This document shows positions 1 to 7,475 of a stretch of DNA of 15,480 nucleotides, one piece after another (the first letter of the stretch is position 1; every line of letters starts with the position of its first letter). A model generated the notes under the pieces. That model was given only the letters and a program-made list of their open reading frames with translations, made no database searches and was not told the origin of the DNA. The position numbers and the translations under genes are program-made. This DNA comes from Candidatus Babelota bacterium (GTDB taxonomy: Bacteria; JAGOBX01): NCBI GenBank assembly GCA_017999075.1, contig JAGOBX010000024.1, positions 1-15,480 of the forward strand, given 5' to 3'.

Positions 1-2
1 CA

Positions 3-425
3 ACAGTAACTGCGCAGATTGAGAAGTCTGTTCCTACGGATAAAAAAAAAGATAATAATCAGGAAACTGATAAAATAGCAGCGGTAAATAAACCGGAAAT
101 TCAGGATGATGTTAAAAGCGGCACTGATAAATCAAAAATAAAAGAATCATCGCAGTCAAAAAAGAATTCATCAAAATCCAAATCTCAGAAAAAAAATAAA
201 GAGTATATAATAGAAGTGTATGCTTACAAAACCTCAAAAGAAGCTGAAACTTTTAAAGATATTCTTAAATCAAGAGGATGCGACGCTACGGTTGTAAAAT
301 CAGGGAATATGTATAAAGTCAGGATCGGGAAATTTTCTATAAGACGCGATGCGGTTTATGAAGCAAGGCGTCTTGAAAATAAAGGGATTATACCTCATTT
401 TTATATTCAGGAAGAAAATAAATAA
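3..425 (+). CDS. SPOR-domain protein, C-terminal part (5' truncated)
   Basis: The frame is open from the left edge, so the gene starts outside the window; the GTG at 216 lies inside the domain and is not a believable start. The first 66 or so visible residues (nt 3-200) form a low-complexity Lys/Ser/Asp-rich linker. From nt 201 (EYIIEVYAYK...) to the stop there is a SPOR-like fold: a beta strand, a helix containing AETFKDILKSRG, a second strand with the typical YKVRIGKF, then a helix and last strand ending HFYIQEENK. SPOR domains bind glycan strands lacking stem peptides, often at division sites, and such proteins are usually anchored by an N-terminal membrane segment, which would lie upstream here. 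A hairpin terminator follows 16 bases after the stop, so this is probably the last gene of its transcript. The family call is by pattern; the partner or process is unknown. Confidence 0.8.
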   Translation, partial: TVTAQIEKSVPTDKKKDNNQETDKIAAVNKPEIQDDVKSGTDKSKIKESSQSKKNSSKSKSQKKNKEYIIEVYAYKTSKEAETFKDILKSRGCDATVVKSGNMYKVRIGKFSIRRDAVYEARRLENKGIIPHFYIQEENK

Positions 426-440
426 ACTTAAATAGGCAAT

Positions 441-470
441 TTATACTGACAATAATCAGTATAATTTTAT
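441..470 (+). terminator. Rho-independent terminator-like hairpin
   Basis: A perfect 9-base inverted repeat, TTATACTGA (441-449) and TCAGTATAA (456-464), flanks a 6-base loop (CAATAA) and is followed by TTTTAT. It lies directly after the SPOR gene and before the EutN-like gene. The stem is AT-rich with only two G-C pairs, so it may be a weak terminator. The symmetry could also be an operator. Confidence 0.6.
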
Positions 471-526
471 AGTTTAAAGTTAACGTTATTTATATTTATA
501 TTAATATTAAAAAATTCAAGGTTTTT

Positions 527-802
527 ATGGAAATAGGTAAAATCATAGGTAGAGCAGTAGCCACTAAAAAAGGGCCGAGACTCGGCGGAAACAGGTTATT
601 ATTAATTCAACCGCTCGATTTTAATAAAAAACCGAAAGGAGAACCTTTTTTATCATGGGATTGCGTTGATTCAGGTTCTGATGAAATAGTTATTATAGCT
701 CGAGGCGGAGAAGCAATGCTCCCATTTCCGGAACCATTTCCGCCGATAGACAAAACTGCAGTAGCTGTTGTTGATTCAATAAATTATTTCCCGGAAGCAT
801 AG
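527..802 (+). CDS. EutN/CcmL-family microcompartment vertex protein
   Basis: This is a 91-residue protein of the EutN/CcmL/CsoS4 family, whose members form pentamers that cap the vertices of bacterial microcompartments. The N-terminus MEIGKIIGRAVATKK, the central LLLIQPLDFNKKPKGEP, the D-x-VDSGSDEIVIIARGGEA region and the terminal AVAVVDSI match the family layout of a short beta barrel, and the length is normal. An insertion MLPFPEPFPPIDK sits where other members have a short loop before the last strand. AAGG occurs 9 bases before the ATG. No hexameric (BMC-domain) shell protein or cargo enzyme is visible nearby, and the PhoH gene follows after 46 bases. It may be an orphan vertex protein, may work with shell genes elsewhere, or may have another role. 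Confidence 0.85.
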   Translation: MEIGKIIGRAVATKKGPRLGGNRLLLIQPLDFNKKPKGEPFLSWDCVDSGSDEIVIIARGGEAMLPFPEPFPPIDKTAVAVVDSINYFPEA

Positions 803-848
803 AAAATAAAACAAAATTCATTTAAATTTTTTTTGACAGGTAAATAAT

Positions 849-2165
849 ATGCAAAAGATATTTATAATAGATACCAATGTTCTTCTTCATGACGCTGATT
901 CAATATTTAAATTTGCTGACAATATAGTAGTGATTCCAATGGTTGTACTTGAAGAGTTGGATACGTTTAAAAAGCGAATGGATGAAGTTGGGAAAAACTG
1001 CAGAGTAGTGTCAAGAATTCTTGATGAACTCAGAACTGAAGGAACAAAACTTTCGGAAGGCGCGAAATTGCCGAACGGCGGATTAATAAAAGTTATGCTG
1101 TCTACACCTAATCTTGATAATCTTCCTCCAGAATTAAGGACAGTTACTGCTGACAACAGGATTTTATCTCTTGCAAAGTTACTGAAAGAATCAGGAAATC
1201 ATGTGATACTTATTTCAAAAGATCTTAATATGAGGCTGAAAGCCGATACTCTTGATATTCATGCTGAAGATTATGAAGTGAATAAAGTTAAAATAGAAGA
1301 ATTATATTCTGGCGTAACTAAACGGATATTGACTGGAGAGCAGTTTGAAAATTTGAAAAACAATCGTAAATTACAATATGAATCAGATGATTTGTATTGT
1401 AATGAATGTGTAATAATAAGTTTGGAAGCCAATGAATCAGAATTGTTATACTGTACATACGACAAGCATGAAAAAATGCTGCGTACAATAAAATACAATA
1501 ATGAAAAAATATGGGGTATTAAACCTAAAAATGTCGAACAGCTTTTTGCTCTTGATTTATTATTAAACGATAAAATAAAACTTGTAACATTAGTCGGGTT
1601 TGCAGGAACAGGAAAAACTCTTCTTTCACTTGCTGTTGGATTATCTAAAGTTTTGGATGAAAACAAATACACAAAACTTTTAGTTTCGAGGCCTGTAATA
1701 CCTCTTGGCAAAGATATCGGTTATCTTCCAGGAGATGTGTATGAAAAATTAATGCCGAGGATGCAGCCGATATCTGACAATATAGAATATTTGTTTAAGG
1801 AATCTAATAGCGGGAGAATAGCCAGCAATGAACTTGAAAATCTTATTGAAAACGGAGTAATCGAACTTGAAGCTGTAACATATATAAGGGGAAGAAGCAT
1901 ACCCGAACAATTTATTATTGTTGATGAAGCGCAAAACCTTACTCCTCATGAAATAAAAACAATAATTACGCGCGTCGGAACAAACACAAAAATTGTTTTG
2001 ACCGGGGATCCGTATCAAATAGATCATCCATACCTTGATTCAGACAGCAATGGACTTGCGTTTCTTGTTGAAAGATTTAAAGATCAGCCGTTAGCAGGTC
2101 ATATTACATTCAGGAAAGGAGAACGGAGCGAACTGGCTCAGCTTGCAGCGGAATTATTGGATTAA
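849..2165 (+). CDS. phoH: PIN-PhoH protein (PhoH2-type RNase/helicase-like ATPase)
   Basis: This is a two-domain protein of 438 residues. Residues 1-145 form a PIN ribonuclease domain with its acidic residues in place: D8 in IIDTN, E35/E36 in VVLEELD, D102 in TADN and D125 in ISKD. Residues 230-438 form the PhoH P-loop ATPase domain, with Walker A GFAGTGKT at 250-257, Walker B IIVDEAQN at 356-363 and the family motif TGDPYQID at 385-392. The linker at 150-230 is less conserved. Proteins of this build (PhoH2, YlaK) are described as RNA-unwinding and RNA-cleaving, cytoplasmic, and possibly stress-related. The length is normal and no key residue is missing. An ACAGG element lies 9 bases before the ATG. 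It probably shares a transcript with the EutN-like gene, which is speculative evidence of a functional link. The family call is firm; the substrate is unknown. Confidence 0.93.
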   Translation: MQKIFIIDTNVLLHDADSIFKFADNIVVIPMVVLEELDTFKKRMDEVGKNCRVVSRILDELRTEGTKLSEGAKLPNGGLIKVMLSTPNLDNLPPELRTVTADNRILSLAKLLKESGNHVILISKDLNMRLKADTLDIHAEDYEVNKVKIEELYSGVTKRILTGEQFENLKNNRKLQYESDDLYCNECVIISLEANESELLYCTYDKHEKMLRTIKYNNEKIWGIKPKNVEQLFALDLLLNDKIKLVTLVGFAGTGKTLLSLAVGLSKVLDENKYTKLLVSRPVIPLGKDIGYLPGDVYEKLMPRMQPISDNIEYLFKESNSGRIASNELENLIENGVIELEAVTYIRGRSIPEQFIIVDEAQNLTPHEIKTIITRVGTNTKIVLTGDPYQIDHPYLDSDSNGLAFLVERFKDQPLAGHITFRKGERSELAQLAAELLD

Positions 2166-2204
2166 TTATTTTAATTTTTTATAATATTAAGATTTTGAAT
2201 AATA

Positions 2205-3161
2205 ATGGTTACAAAACTTTTAAATGTTCTGATAATCCTGTTATTCTGTATTGTTTTTCAAGCTGTACTTCATTTTTTTCCTGATATAATTTTAAAAATA
2301 GCCGGAAAAGAAATTCCTGATTATACAATAAGCCTTGCTGTATTCTGCATATTAATAACATCTGTTTTGATTTACGATTCTTTTAAAACGGATCAGAGGA
2401 TAAAACTTGAAATCAGAAATTCAAAACTTCAAATCGACAGCATTTCCAGCAGTTATGAAAATAAGATAAAAGAGTTGAAAAATGAAATCGAATTCATAAA
2501 CAATAAACTTTCAAGACAACGTGAAACATTAAACGCTGAATATATGCTGAAACTTGAAGAATTCAAGTCGTCATATGAATTCGAAAATTCCCATCGTCAG
2601 AACCAAACAATTGAAGAAAAATATAAATCTTTTTTTGCGGATATTCAGAATAGGCATGAGGCAGAACTTATGAACATTTTGAAGAGTTCAGATGAAGGAC
2701 AAACTATGTTAGAATTGAAAAATAGAATGGAGGTATTGTCGTCTTATTTTAAAGATTTAAGTTATGTCAAATTTTACAGCACAAACATTTTCAGCGATAT
2801 GCAGTTTCATAAATATGAAGATATTGAATTATACAGCGATAATGCATATATAATCAAATATTTGAGCGGATTAACCAATTTAAAGATTTTTAATTATGAA
2901 AAAAATATTGCTGAAACCATTTCAATACTTAATGAGAACGGATTTTCAGGTAAATTGTATTCTGTAGGAAATCCGGTATTATTTAATTTTTTTATTTTAA
3001 ACAGCATAGATTTATATATTTTTTTTGATGCAGGATATATTCATATAGTTAATAATCATACTCTTAATGAACTGAAAAAAAATTTTCAGAAAACAAAAGA
3101 ATACACTCAAGAAAATTTTAAACAATCTGAAAAAATAATTAACAGGAATCTTCCGTTTTGA
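2205..3161 (+). CDS. Membrane-anchored coiled-coil protein, unknown function
   Basis: I do not recognise this 318-residue protein. Two hydrophobic segments lie at about 5-29 and 41-58, separated by a short charged loop (KIAGKEIPDY), giving a membrane hairpin with both termini probably cytoplasmic. Residues about 62-175 are rich in Glu, Lys, Gln and Arg with heptad-like spacing and should form a long coiled coil. Residues about 180-285 look globular, with alternating strands and helices (for example NAYIIKYLSGL, then FSGKLYSVGN, then IDLYIFFDAGYIHIV), followed by a charged helical tail. The next gene starts on a TTG at 3158 that overlaps this gene's TGA stop, so the two are probably translationally coupled. 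The build is that of a membrane scaffold or sensor partner for the downstream diguanylate cyclase; this is inference. No Shine-Dalgarno sequence is obvious before the ATG. Confidence 0.75.
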   Translation: MVTKLLNVLIILLFCIVFQAVLHFFPDIILKIAGKEIPDYTISLAVFCILITSVLIYDSFKTDQRIKLEIRNSKLQIDSISSSYENKIKELKNEIEFINNKLSRQRETLNAEYMLKLEEFKSSYEFENSHRQNQTIEEKYKSFFADIQNRHEAELMNILKSSDEGQTMLELKNRMEVLSSYFKDLSYVKFYSTNIFSDMQFHKYEDIELYSDNAYIIKYLSGLTNLKIFNYEKNIAETISILNENGFSGKLYSVGNPVLFNFFILNSIDLYIFFDAGYIHIVNNHTLNELKKNFQKTKEYTQENFKQSEKIINRNLPF

Positions 3162-4810
3162 AAACTATTCATCACTTGTTATTAAATGATTATTGGCAAT
3201 GCCCGTATAAAGCAAAACTTCTTATAAATGAGAATATTAATTTTGAATCTTATTACGGCAAAACCAACAAACATCAGAACTTTTCAAGAAGCATTTATAT
3301 AACTATACAAGAATTTTTCCGGCAGCAGATAAATAAAAGAAGCAAGGAATTTTTAGAAAAAAGTTTGCGTCAAAACTGGATACATCAGGGATACGCTACA
3401 CAGGAAGAAGAACGTCAGTTCGGTCTTGAAGCATTGGAACTTTTAGAAAATTTTTATTATCATAATGACATATCGAAAATTCTCAATATAATAAATCAAA
3501 AATTGAAATATAAAATTTTTGATTCTGAACTTCAAACTGTATTACAGTTGGGAGAGCATCTTGCCGTTCAGAATAAATTTATAATCACAGATTATTCTAC
3601 ATCATCATCATCTACTAAATATATTAAAGATAAGTATGATGCAATAAATGATTTTAATGTTATCAACAAAATTTTAGCTGTATATTTCAATTATAAGACA
3701 GACACTGTGGTTTACAGAAGAATTTTTTTACGATACGGGAATACTTCTGAATTTACTGCTGATATAAATATTATAAACGAGTTTATAAATCATATACAGC
3801 AAAAAATAAAAGATTTTTCAATGGAAGAAAAATTTGAACGAAAGATAGGCAGGCACTGCAGTTACTGTTCTGTAAATACAATATGTCAATTATCAGAAAA
3901 TATAAATTATGCAGATAACCCTCATTTTTTTAAACTTTTACGATTTTTAACAGAACTTTTGCGTGCTGAATTCAGTTTCAGCGCTCTTGAAAATTTTATA
4001 AAGACGAATATAAAATCAATCGTTTCAGGTCTTGAAAATTTTGAAATACTGGATACTTCAAAATTATTGAATGTGTTCGGAAAAGAATTTGCCGATTATG
4101 TGATGCTTAAAACTGAAACAACCAGTGTAAATTATATTGAAATAGAAAAAAGTTTTTATTATTTTGCTTTTCTTGGAGAATATGAAGAAACTAATCATTA
4201 TCTTGTTTTTCGTGTTGAAAAACCACTGGATCTTGATTATATTCTTAACTTGAATTTATTGTTGTCATATATTAAAATAAAACTTGATCAGATAAATTTT
4301 TATCAGTTATCTGTAAATGACCGGCTTACAGGATTGTATAATCACGGATATTACAGATATATTTCGGAAATTGAGCTGAAACGCTGCAAACAATTTTCAA
4401 AACGGCTCGGTATTTTTTTGTTTGACATAGATCATTTTAAAAAATTTAATGATGTTTACGGACATCAGGTTGGAGATTATGTTATTGCTAATATCGGAAA
4501 AATATTTAAAAGCAGCGTAAGAAAAAAAGATATAGCAATTCGTTATGGCGGAGAAGAATTTGTTGCTATTTGTCCTGATATAACAGAGGAAGAACTTTAT
4601 AACCTTGCTGAATTCATAAGAAATGCTGTTCAGAATGAATTGTTTATACATAACGAACTCGAACTGAAAGTTACAATAAGCGGCGGAATATCAGTATATC
4701 CGGAAGATTCTGAGAATATACTTGAACTTGTAAGGATAGCAGATGAAAGGTTATATGCATCAAAACATAATGGGAGAAACAGGGTGACACGGGTTAGTGA
4801 AAAAAATTAA
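3158..4810 (+). CDS. Cas4/AddB-like Fe-S domain (nuclease residues lost) + GAF-like + GGDEF diguanylate cyclase
   Basis: Residues 1-245 resemble the PD-(D/E)XK fold of Cas4, AddB and Dna2. There is an N-terminal LLLNDYWQCPYK with C15, a helical region, strands near 118-146, and a closing C234-x2-C237-x5-C243 in GRHCSYCSVNTIC, the arrangement that binds a 4Fe-4S cluster in those proteins. The strand where D-x-K is expected reads FIITDYSTSS (141-150): D145 is kept, but Lys is replaced by Ser147, and the usual upstream acidic GxxD site reads GEHLAV. Nuclease activity is therefore unlikely. Residues about 255-385 are GAF-like. Residues 388-550 are a GGDEF domain with DRLTGLYN (388-395), FDIDHFKKFND including D423 and D425, GGEEF at 464-468, and an inhibitory RxxD site (R455-D458). 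It should make c-di-GMP from GTP, perhaps under redox control. I chose the TTG start because C15 and the family start lie just after it and AGGA precedes it by 10 bases. Confidence 0.85.
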   Translation: MKTIHHLLLNDYWQCPYKAKLLINENINFESYYGKTNKHQNFSRSIYITIQEFFRQQINKRSKEFLEKSLRQNWIHQGYATQEEERQFGLEALELLENFYYHNDISKILNIINQKLKYKIFDSELQTVLQLGEHLAVQNKFIITDYSTSSSSTKYIKDKYDAINDFNVINKILAVYFNYKTDTVVYRRIFLRYGNTSEFTADINIINEFINHIQQKIKDFSMEEKFERKIGRHCSYCSVNTICQLSENINYADNPHFFKLLRFLTELLRAEFSFSALENFIKTNIKSIVSGLENFEILDTSKLLNVFGKEFADYVMLKTETTSVNYIEIEKSFYYFAFLGEYEETNHYLVFRVEKPLDLDYILNLNLLLSYIKIKLDQINFYQLSVNDRLTGLYNHGYYRYISEIELKRCKQFSKRLGIFLFDIDHFKKFNDVYGHQVGDYVIANIGKIFKSSVRKKDIAIRYGGEEFVAICPDITEEELYNLAEFIRNAVQNELFIHNELELKVTISGGISVYPEDSENILELVRIADERLYASKHNGRNRVTRVSEKN

Positions 4811-7019
4811 ATTTATTTTGATTTTATTTATTTTATTTTCAGGTGCAGTATTTTTATTACTTCCTGAAATTATAAGATTTGTTGTTATAGATAAAGCAGA
4901 ATATTTATTGAAACGCGATGTTGAGATTAAAGATATTGATTTTAATGTTTTTAAAAGAAATTTGAAAATTGACGGATTAACAATTTACGAACCAGATAAA
5001 AAAAATACGCTGCTTAATATAAAAAGGATAAATATAAATTTTAATTTATCAAAACTTATCAATAAAAATATATTTGTTTATAAAATAGATTTTTTTTATC
5101 CTGTTATTAATGTTAAACAAATTGAAAATAAATTCAATTTTGATGATATTGTCGAATTTGTTAAAAATCAGATGAAAGATTCTGATACTCAATTAGAATA
5201 TATTTTGAGGAATATTAGAATTACCGGCGGAATTGTAAATTATATTAATCCTGTTTTCGAAAATAAAATTATCATATCAGGAATTAATTATGTTATACCT
5301 GAATATTCAGATAAAACAGATACTGTTCATTCGAATATTTGTTTAAGTTTAGAAAAGATTGGAAAAACAATAATTGATATTGATTTGAATAAAAAAACAT
5401 CTGATTTTTTTGGATATATAAAATTGTCTGATTTTCGTATTGACGAAACTCAAAAAATAATTAATCGTTTTATAAAATCAGGATTGTCTGTTTCAGGGGC
5501 ATTATCTTCCGACTTTTCTTTTATAGGCACATTCAACCCTTTTTCACTTAAAATAAAAGGAAATACTCATATAAAAAAAATGAAAATTGTTGATTGCGAT
5601 TATCATAAAAAAATAATAAGTTCTGAAAATTTGCATATTGAAATTTCTGATATACGGTTTCCGGAAAATATAATAATTGCAGATTCTTTTGCAGCGGACA
5701 ATGTTGACATCAGCATAGAACTATTTGATAAAAATAAAACTAATATAGATAACGTTACGTCTTTTTTTAAAGATATAAAAACAGGAGATAAGACAGTTAA
5801 ACCCGAGTATAATTTCATTTTAAAGAAAATGGATATATGTAATTCTTCAATTACATTCGCTGATTTTAATTTTAAAACCCCTTTGTTTTACAGGATACAA
5901 AATATTGTTTGTAAAATTGAAAATTTAAATCAGAAAAATGATAAGGCATATGAGTTGTTTTTTACGGGGAATACTGATAATAAAGATCAAATTAAGGCAA
6001 AGTTAGAATTAGATTTGTCAGACAGGCTTGGAATAATTTGCGATATAAAATTGAAAAATTTTAATTCACAGAATATTTCCAGGTATTTTGAGAAATATAC
6101 AGGATACAGTTTGTTATCCGGAAAAATTAATTTTAATGTTTCCGGAAAAATGACTGGGAAAAATATAAATCTTGATAATCAGGTAAATTTAGATAAAATT
6201 ATAATAGACGAAAATACAGTAAGCGGAATAAAACCTTCATTTCCTTTAAAAAATTCTTTTTCCAATCTTGAAGACGATAAAGGACAAGTAAACCTCCGTT
6301 TGCCTGTAAAAGGAAATTTTTCCGATCCTGCATTTAATTTAACAGGAACCCTGATAACATTAGCTGTTAATTCAGCTATGCAGGCTCCTAAATCTCCGCT
6401 GTCGTTTTTTTCAGGGTTTCTTAAGAAAAATCAGAATATTAACAATGAAAAAAGTATTTCATTGGAGTCAATAGATTTTTTGCCGTATGATTTTATTCAG
6501 ACAGAAGTTGAAAATTATCAGAAGAGAATTTTGAATAAGTTTTTTTCCGGAGAGTTAATAAATAAAGTTTCTTCTGTAAAATTTTTTCAAAAAAATAATT
6601 TTGAAATTGAAAAAAATATTGTTATAAAAAATGCGGCAAAAGAAAAATTTTACAGGATTAAAAATAATATAGACGAAAACAGAAAATTGCTTCAGAAAGA
6701 AATTATTGAAATTTCAAATATAAAGGAGACAGATAAAGAATTTATTGATTACATCCTGAAAAGTCAGCCTGAAAATATCAATAAGCTAAATATTGATTTT
6801 ATTGAAGGATGTTCAAACGTGGTTGATTTAGATGAAATTGAAAAAAAAGTTTTTAGCATTGCAGATAAAAGATATTCTAATTTAAAAAAATATATTGAAA
6901 CTAATTTTAAATCATTTTCCAAAAAAATTATTTTTGAAAAAAAAGATTTGTATTCGAAAGAGGAAAAAAATGATTCGGTTTGCGGATTTGAAATAAAACC
7001 TCAATTTCCTGTCAGATGA
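4797..7019 (+). CDS. DUF748/AsmA-like envelope protein
   Basis: This 740-residue protein starts with a GTG 14 bases inside the previous gene. A single N-terminal membrane segment (about 4-23) is followed by a long repetitive beta-rich region. The early part reads as in AsmA/DUF748 proteins: an R-D-V-E-I-K-D-I-D-F stretch, then LKIDGLTIYEPD. The best diagnostic stretch is at about 490-540, where the motif order KGQVNLRLPVKG, then DPAFNLTGTL, then SPLSFFSGF matches the DUF748 ending. Residues about 545-740 are Lys/Glu/Asn-rich and helical, like the divergent C-terminus of that family. AsmA-clan proteins are inner-membrane-anchored, span the periplasm and are linked to phospholipid transport to the outer membrane; this supports a diderm. 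Base composition is even more AT-rich than in neighbouring genes. The family call is fairly firm, the exact cargo unknown. Confidence 0.8.
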   Translation: MKKIKFILILFILFSGAVFLLLPEIIRFVVIDKAEYLLKRDVEIKDIDFNVFKRNLKIDGLTIYEPDKKNTLLNIKRININFNLSKLINKNIFVYKIDFFYPVINVKQIENKFNFDDIVEFVKNQMKDSDTQLEYILRNIRITGGIVNYINPVFENKIIISGINYVIPEYSDKTDTVHSNICLSLEKIGKTIIDIDLNKKTSDFFGYIKLSDFRIDETQKIINRFIKSGLSVSGALSSDFSFIGTFNPFSLKIKGNTHIKKMKIVDCDYHKKIISSENLHIEISDIRFPENIIIADSFAADNVDISIELFDKNKTNIDNVTSFFKDIKTGDKTVKPEYNFILKKMDICNSSITFADFNFKTPLFYRIQNIVCKIENLNQKNDKAYELFFTGNTDNKDQIKAKLELDLSDRLGIICDIKLKNFNSQNISRYFEKYTGYSLLSGKINFNVSGKMTGKNINLDNQVNLDKIIIDENTVSGIKPSFPLKNSFSNLEDDKGQVNLRLPVKGNFSDPAFNLTGTLITLAVNSAMQAPKSPLSFFSGFLKKNQNINNEKSISLESIDFLPYDFIQTEVENYQKRILNKFFSGELINKVSSVKFFQKNNFEIEKNIVIKNAAKEKFYRIKNNIDENRKLLQKEIIEISNIKETDKEFIDYILKSQPENINKLNIDFIEGCSNVVDLDEIEKKVFSIADKRYSNLKKYIETNFKSFSKKIIFEKKDLYSKEEKNDSVCGFEIKPQFPVR

Positions 7020-7104
7020 ATTTATAAGTATAAATCTACATTATATATATTATTAAAGCCTCGGCAGAACCTTTTTCTATTTAATTTTAATAAGAAATAA
7101 ATGC

Positions 7105-7152
7105 ATAATAAGTAAAAAATACTTTACATCGGCTTTATAATAAGTGAAAAAT
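7105..7152. repeat. Pair of 16-base direct repeats in the intergenic gap
   Basis: ATAATAAGTAAAAAAT at 7105-7120 recurs as ATAATAAGTGAAAAAT at 7137-7152, with one mismatch and start points 32 bases apart, about three helical turns. They sit in the 237-base gap (7020-7256) upstream of the small membrane protein gene. They could be paired regulator sites, but the sequence is low-complexity A/T and chance is a serious alternative. Confidence 0.35.
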
Positions 7153-7167
7153 AATAATTTTAATATT

Positions 7168-7196
7168 TTGATAATAAAAAAGATAAGTTTTAGTAT
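7168..7196 (+). promoter_or_regulatory. Possible sigma70-type promoter
   Basis: TTGATA (7168-7173) and TAGTAT (7191-7196) are separated by exactly 17 bases. They match consensus at five and four of six positions respectively. This is the most promoter-like pair in the 237-base gap that separates the DUF748 gene from the envelope cluster. Such AT-rich DNA gives frequent false matches. Confidence 0.35.
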
Positions 7197-7256
7197 TATT
7201 ATTATATTAAAATTTGCATACTACAAGGTACAAATATAAAAATATTCAAAAAAAAT

Positions 7257-7445
7257 ATGAAAATATTAAAATTATTTTTTATAATTTATTTTATAAATAT
7301 CAATAATGTTTACGCATATATTGACCCTGGCAGCAGTTCATATATTTATCAATTTTTAATAGCCGGGATATTCGGCGTATTTTATATGTTTAAACAAAAA
7401 ATGAAAAATTTGCTGAAAGTAATAAAAAAATTTTTTATTAAATAA
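7257..7445 (+). CDS. Small YIDPGS-motif membrane protein
   Basis: This 62-residue protein has an N-terminal hydrophobic segment (about 4-20) that could be a signal sequence ending near VYA. It is followed by the motif YIDPGSSSYIYQ (21-32), a second hydrophobic segment LIAGIFGVFYMF, and a Lys-rich tail. Tiny proteins with this A-YIDPG(S/T)(G/S)S motif followed by one membrane helix recur next to polysaccharide, methyltransferase and sulfatase genes in several bacterial phyla; their role is not known to me. It begins the envelope cluster and lies 30 bases before the methyltransferase gene. No clear Shine-Dalgarno sequence is present, but the motif, the signal-like start and the context make it a real gene rather than a chance frame. 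Confidence 0.8.
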   Translation: MKILKLFFIIYFININNVYAYIDPGSSSYIYQFLIAGIFGVFYMFKQKMKNLLKVIKKFFIK

Positions 7446-7475
7446 ATCGGGCTAGTTAACAACCAATAAAAATGG

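Noticed and set aside
216-425. Separate small gene starting at GTG 216
   Set aside because: The frame is open through the left edge and the GTG is inside the SPOR fold, so it belongs to a longer gene.
887-1156. Open frame on the - strand opposite the PhoH gene
   Set aside because: It is a low-complexity shadow of a firmly identified gene, with Ser/Leu-biased composition, no recognised motif and no ribosome site. Similar antisense frames at 1271-1711, 1749-2027, 4397-4651, 5603-5818, 13224-13589 and 14824-15039 were rejected for the same reason.
3158-3890. Active Cas4 or AddB nuclease, implying a CRISPR or recombination locus
   Set aside because: The key Lys and one acidic site are missing, no cas genes or CRISPR repeats are visible, and the domain is fused to a cyclase.
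7020-7035. ATTTATA-AG-TATAAAT symmetry just after the DUF748 stop
   Set aside because: The spacer of two bases cannot form a loop and the arms are only A/T, so it is neither a terminator nor a convincing operator.
7054-7137. TAAAGCC / GGCTTTA inverted repeat as an RNA hairpin
   Set aside because: The arms are 70 bases apart and 7 bases long; chance pairing is likely in DNA this AT-rich.
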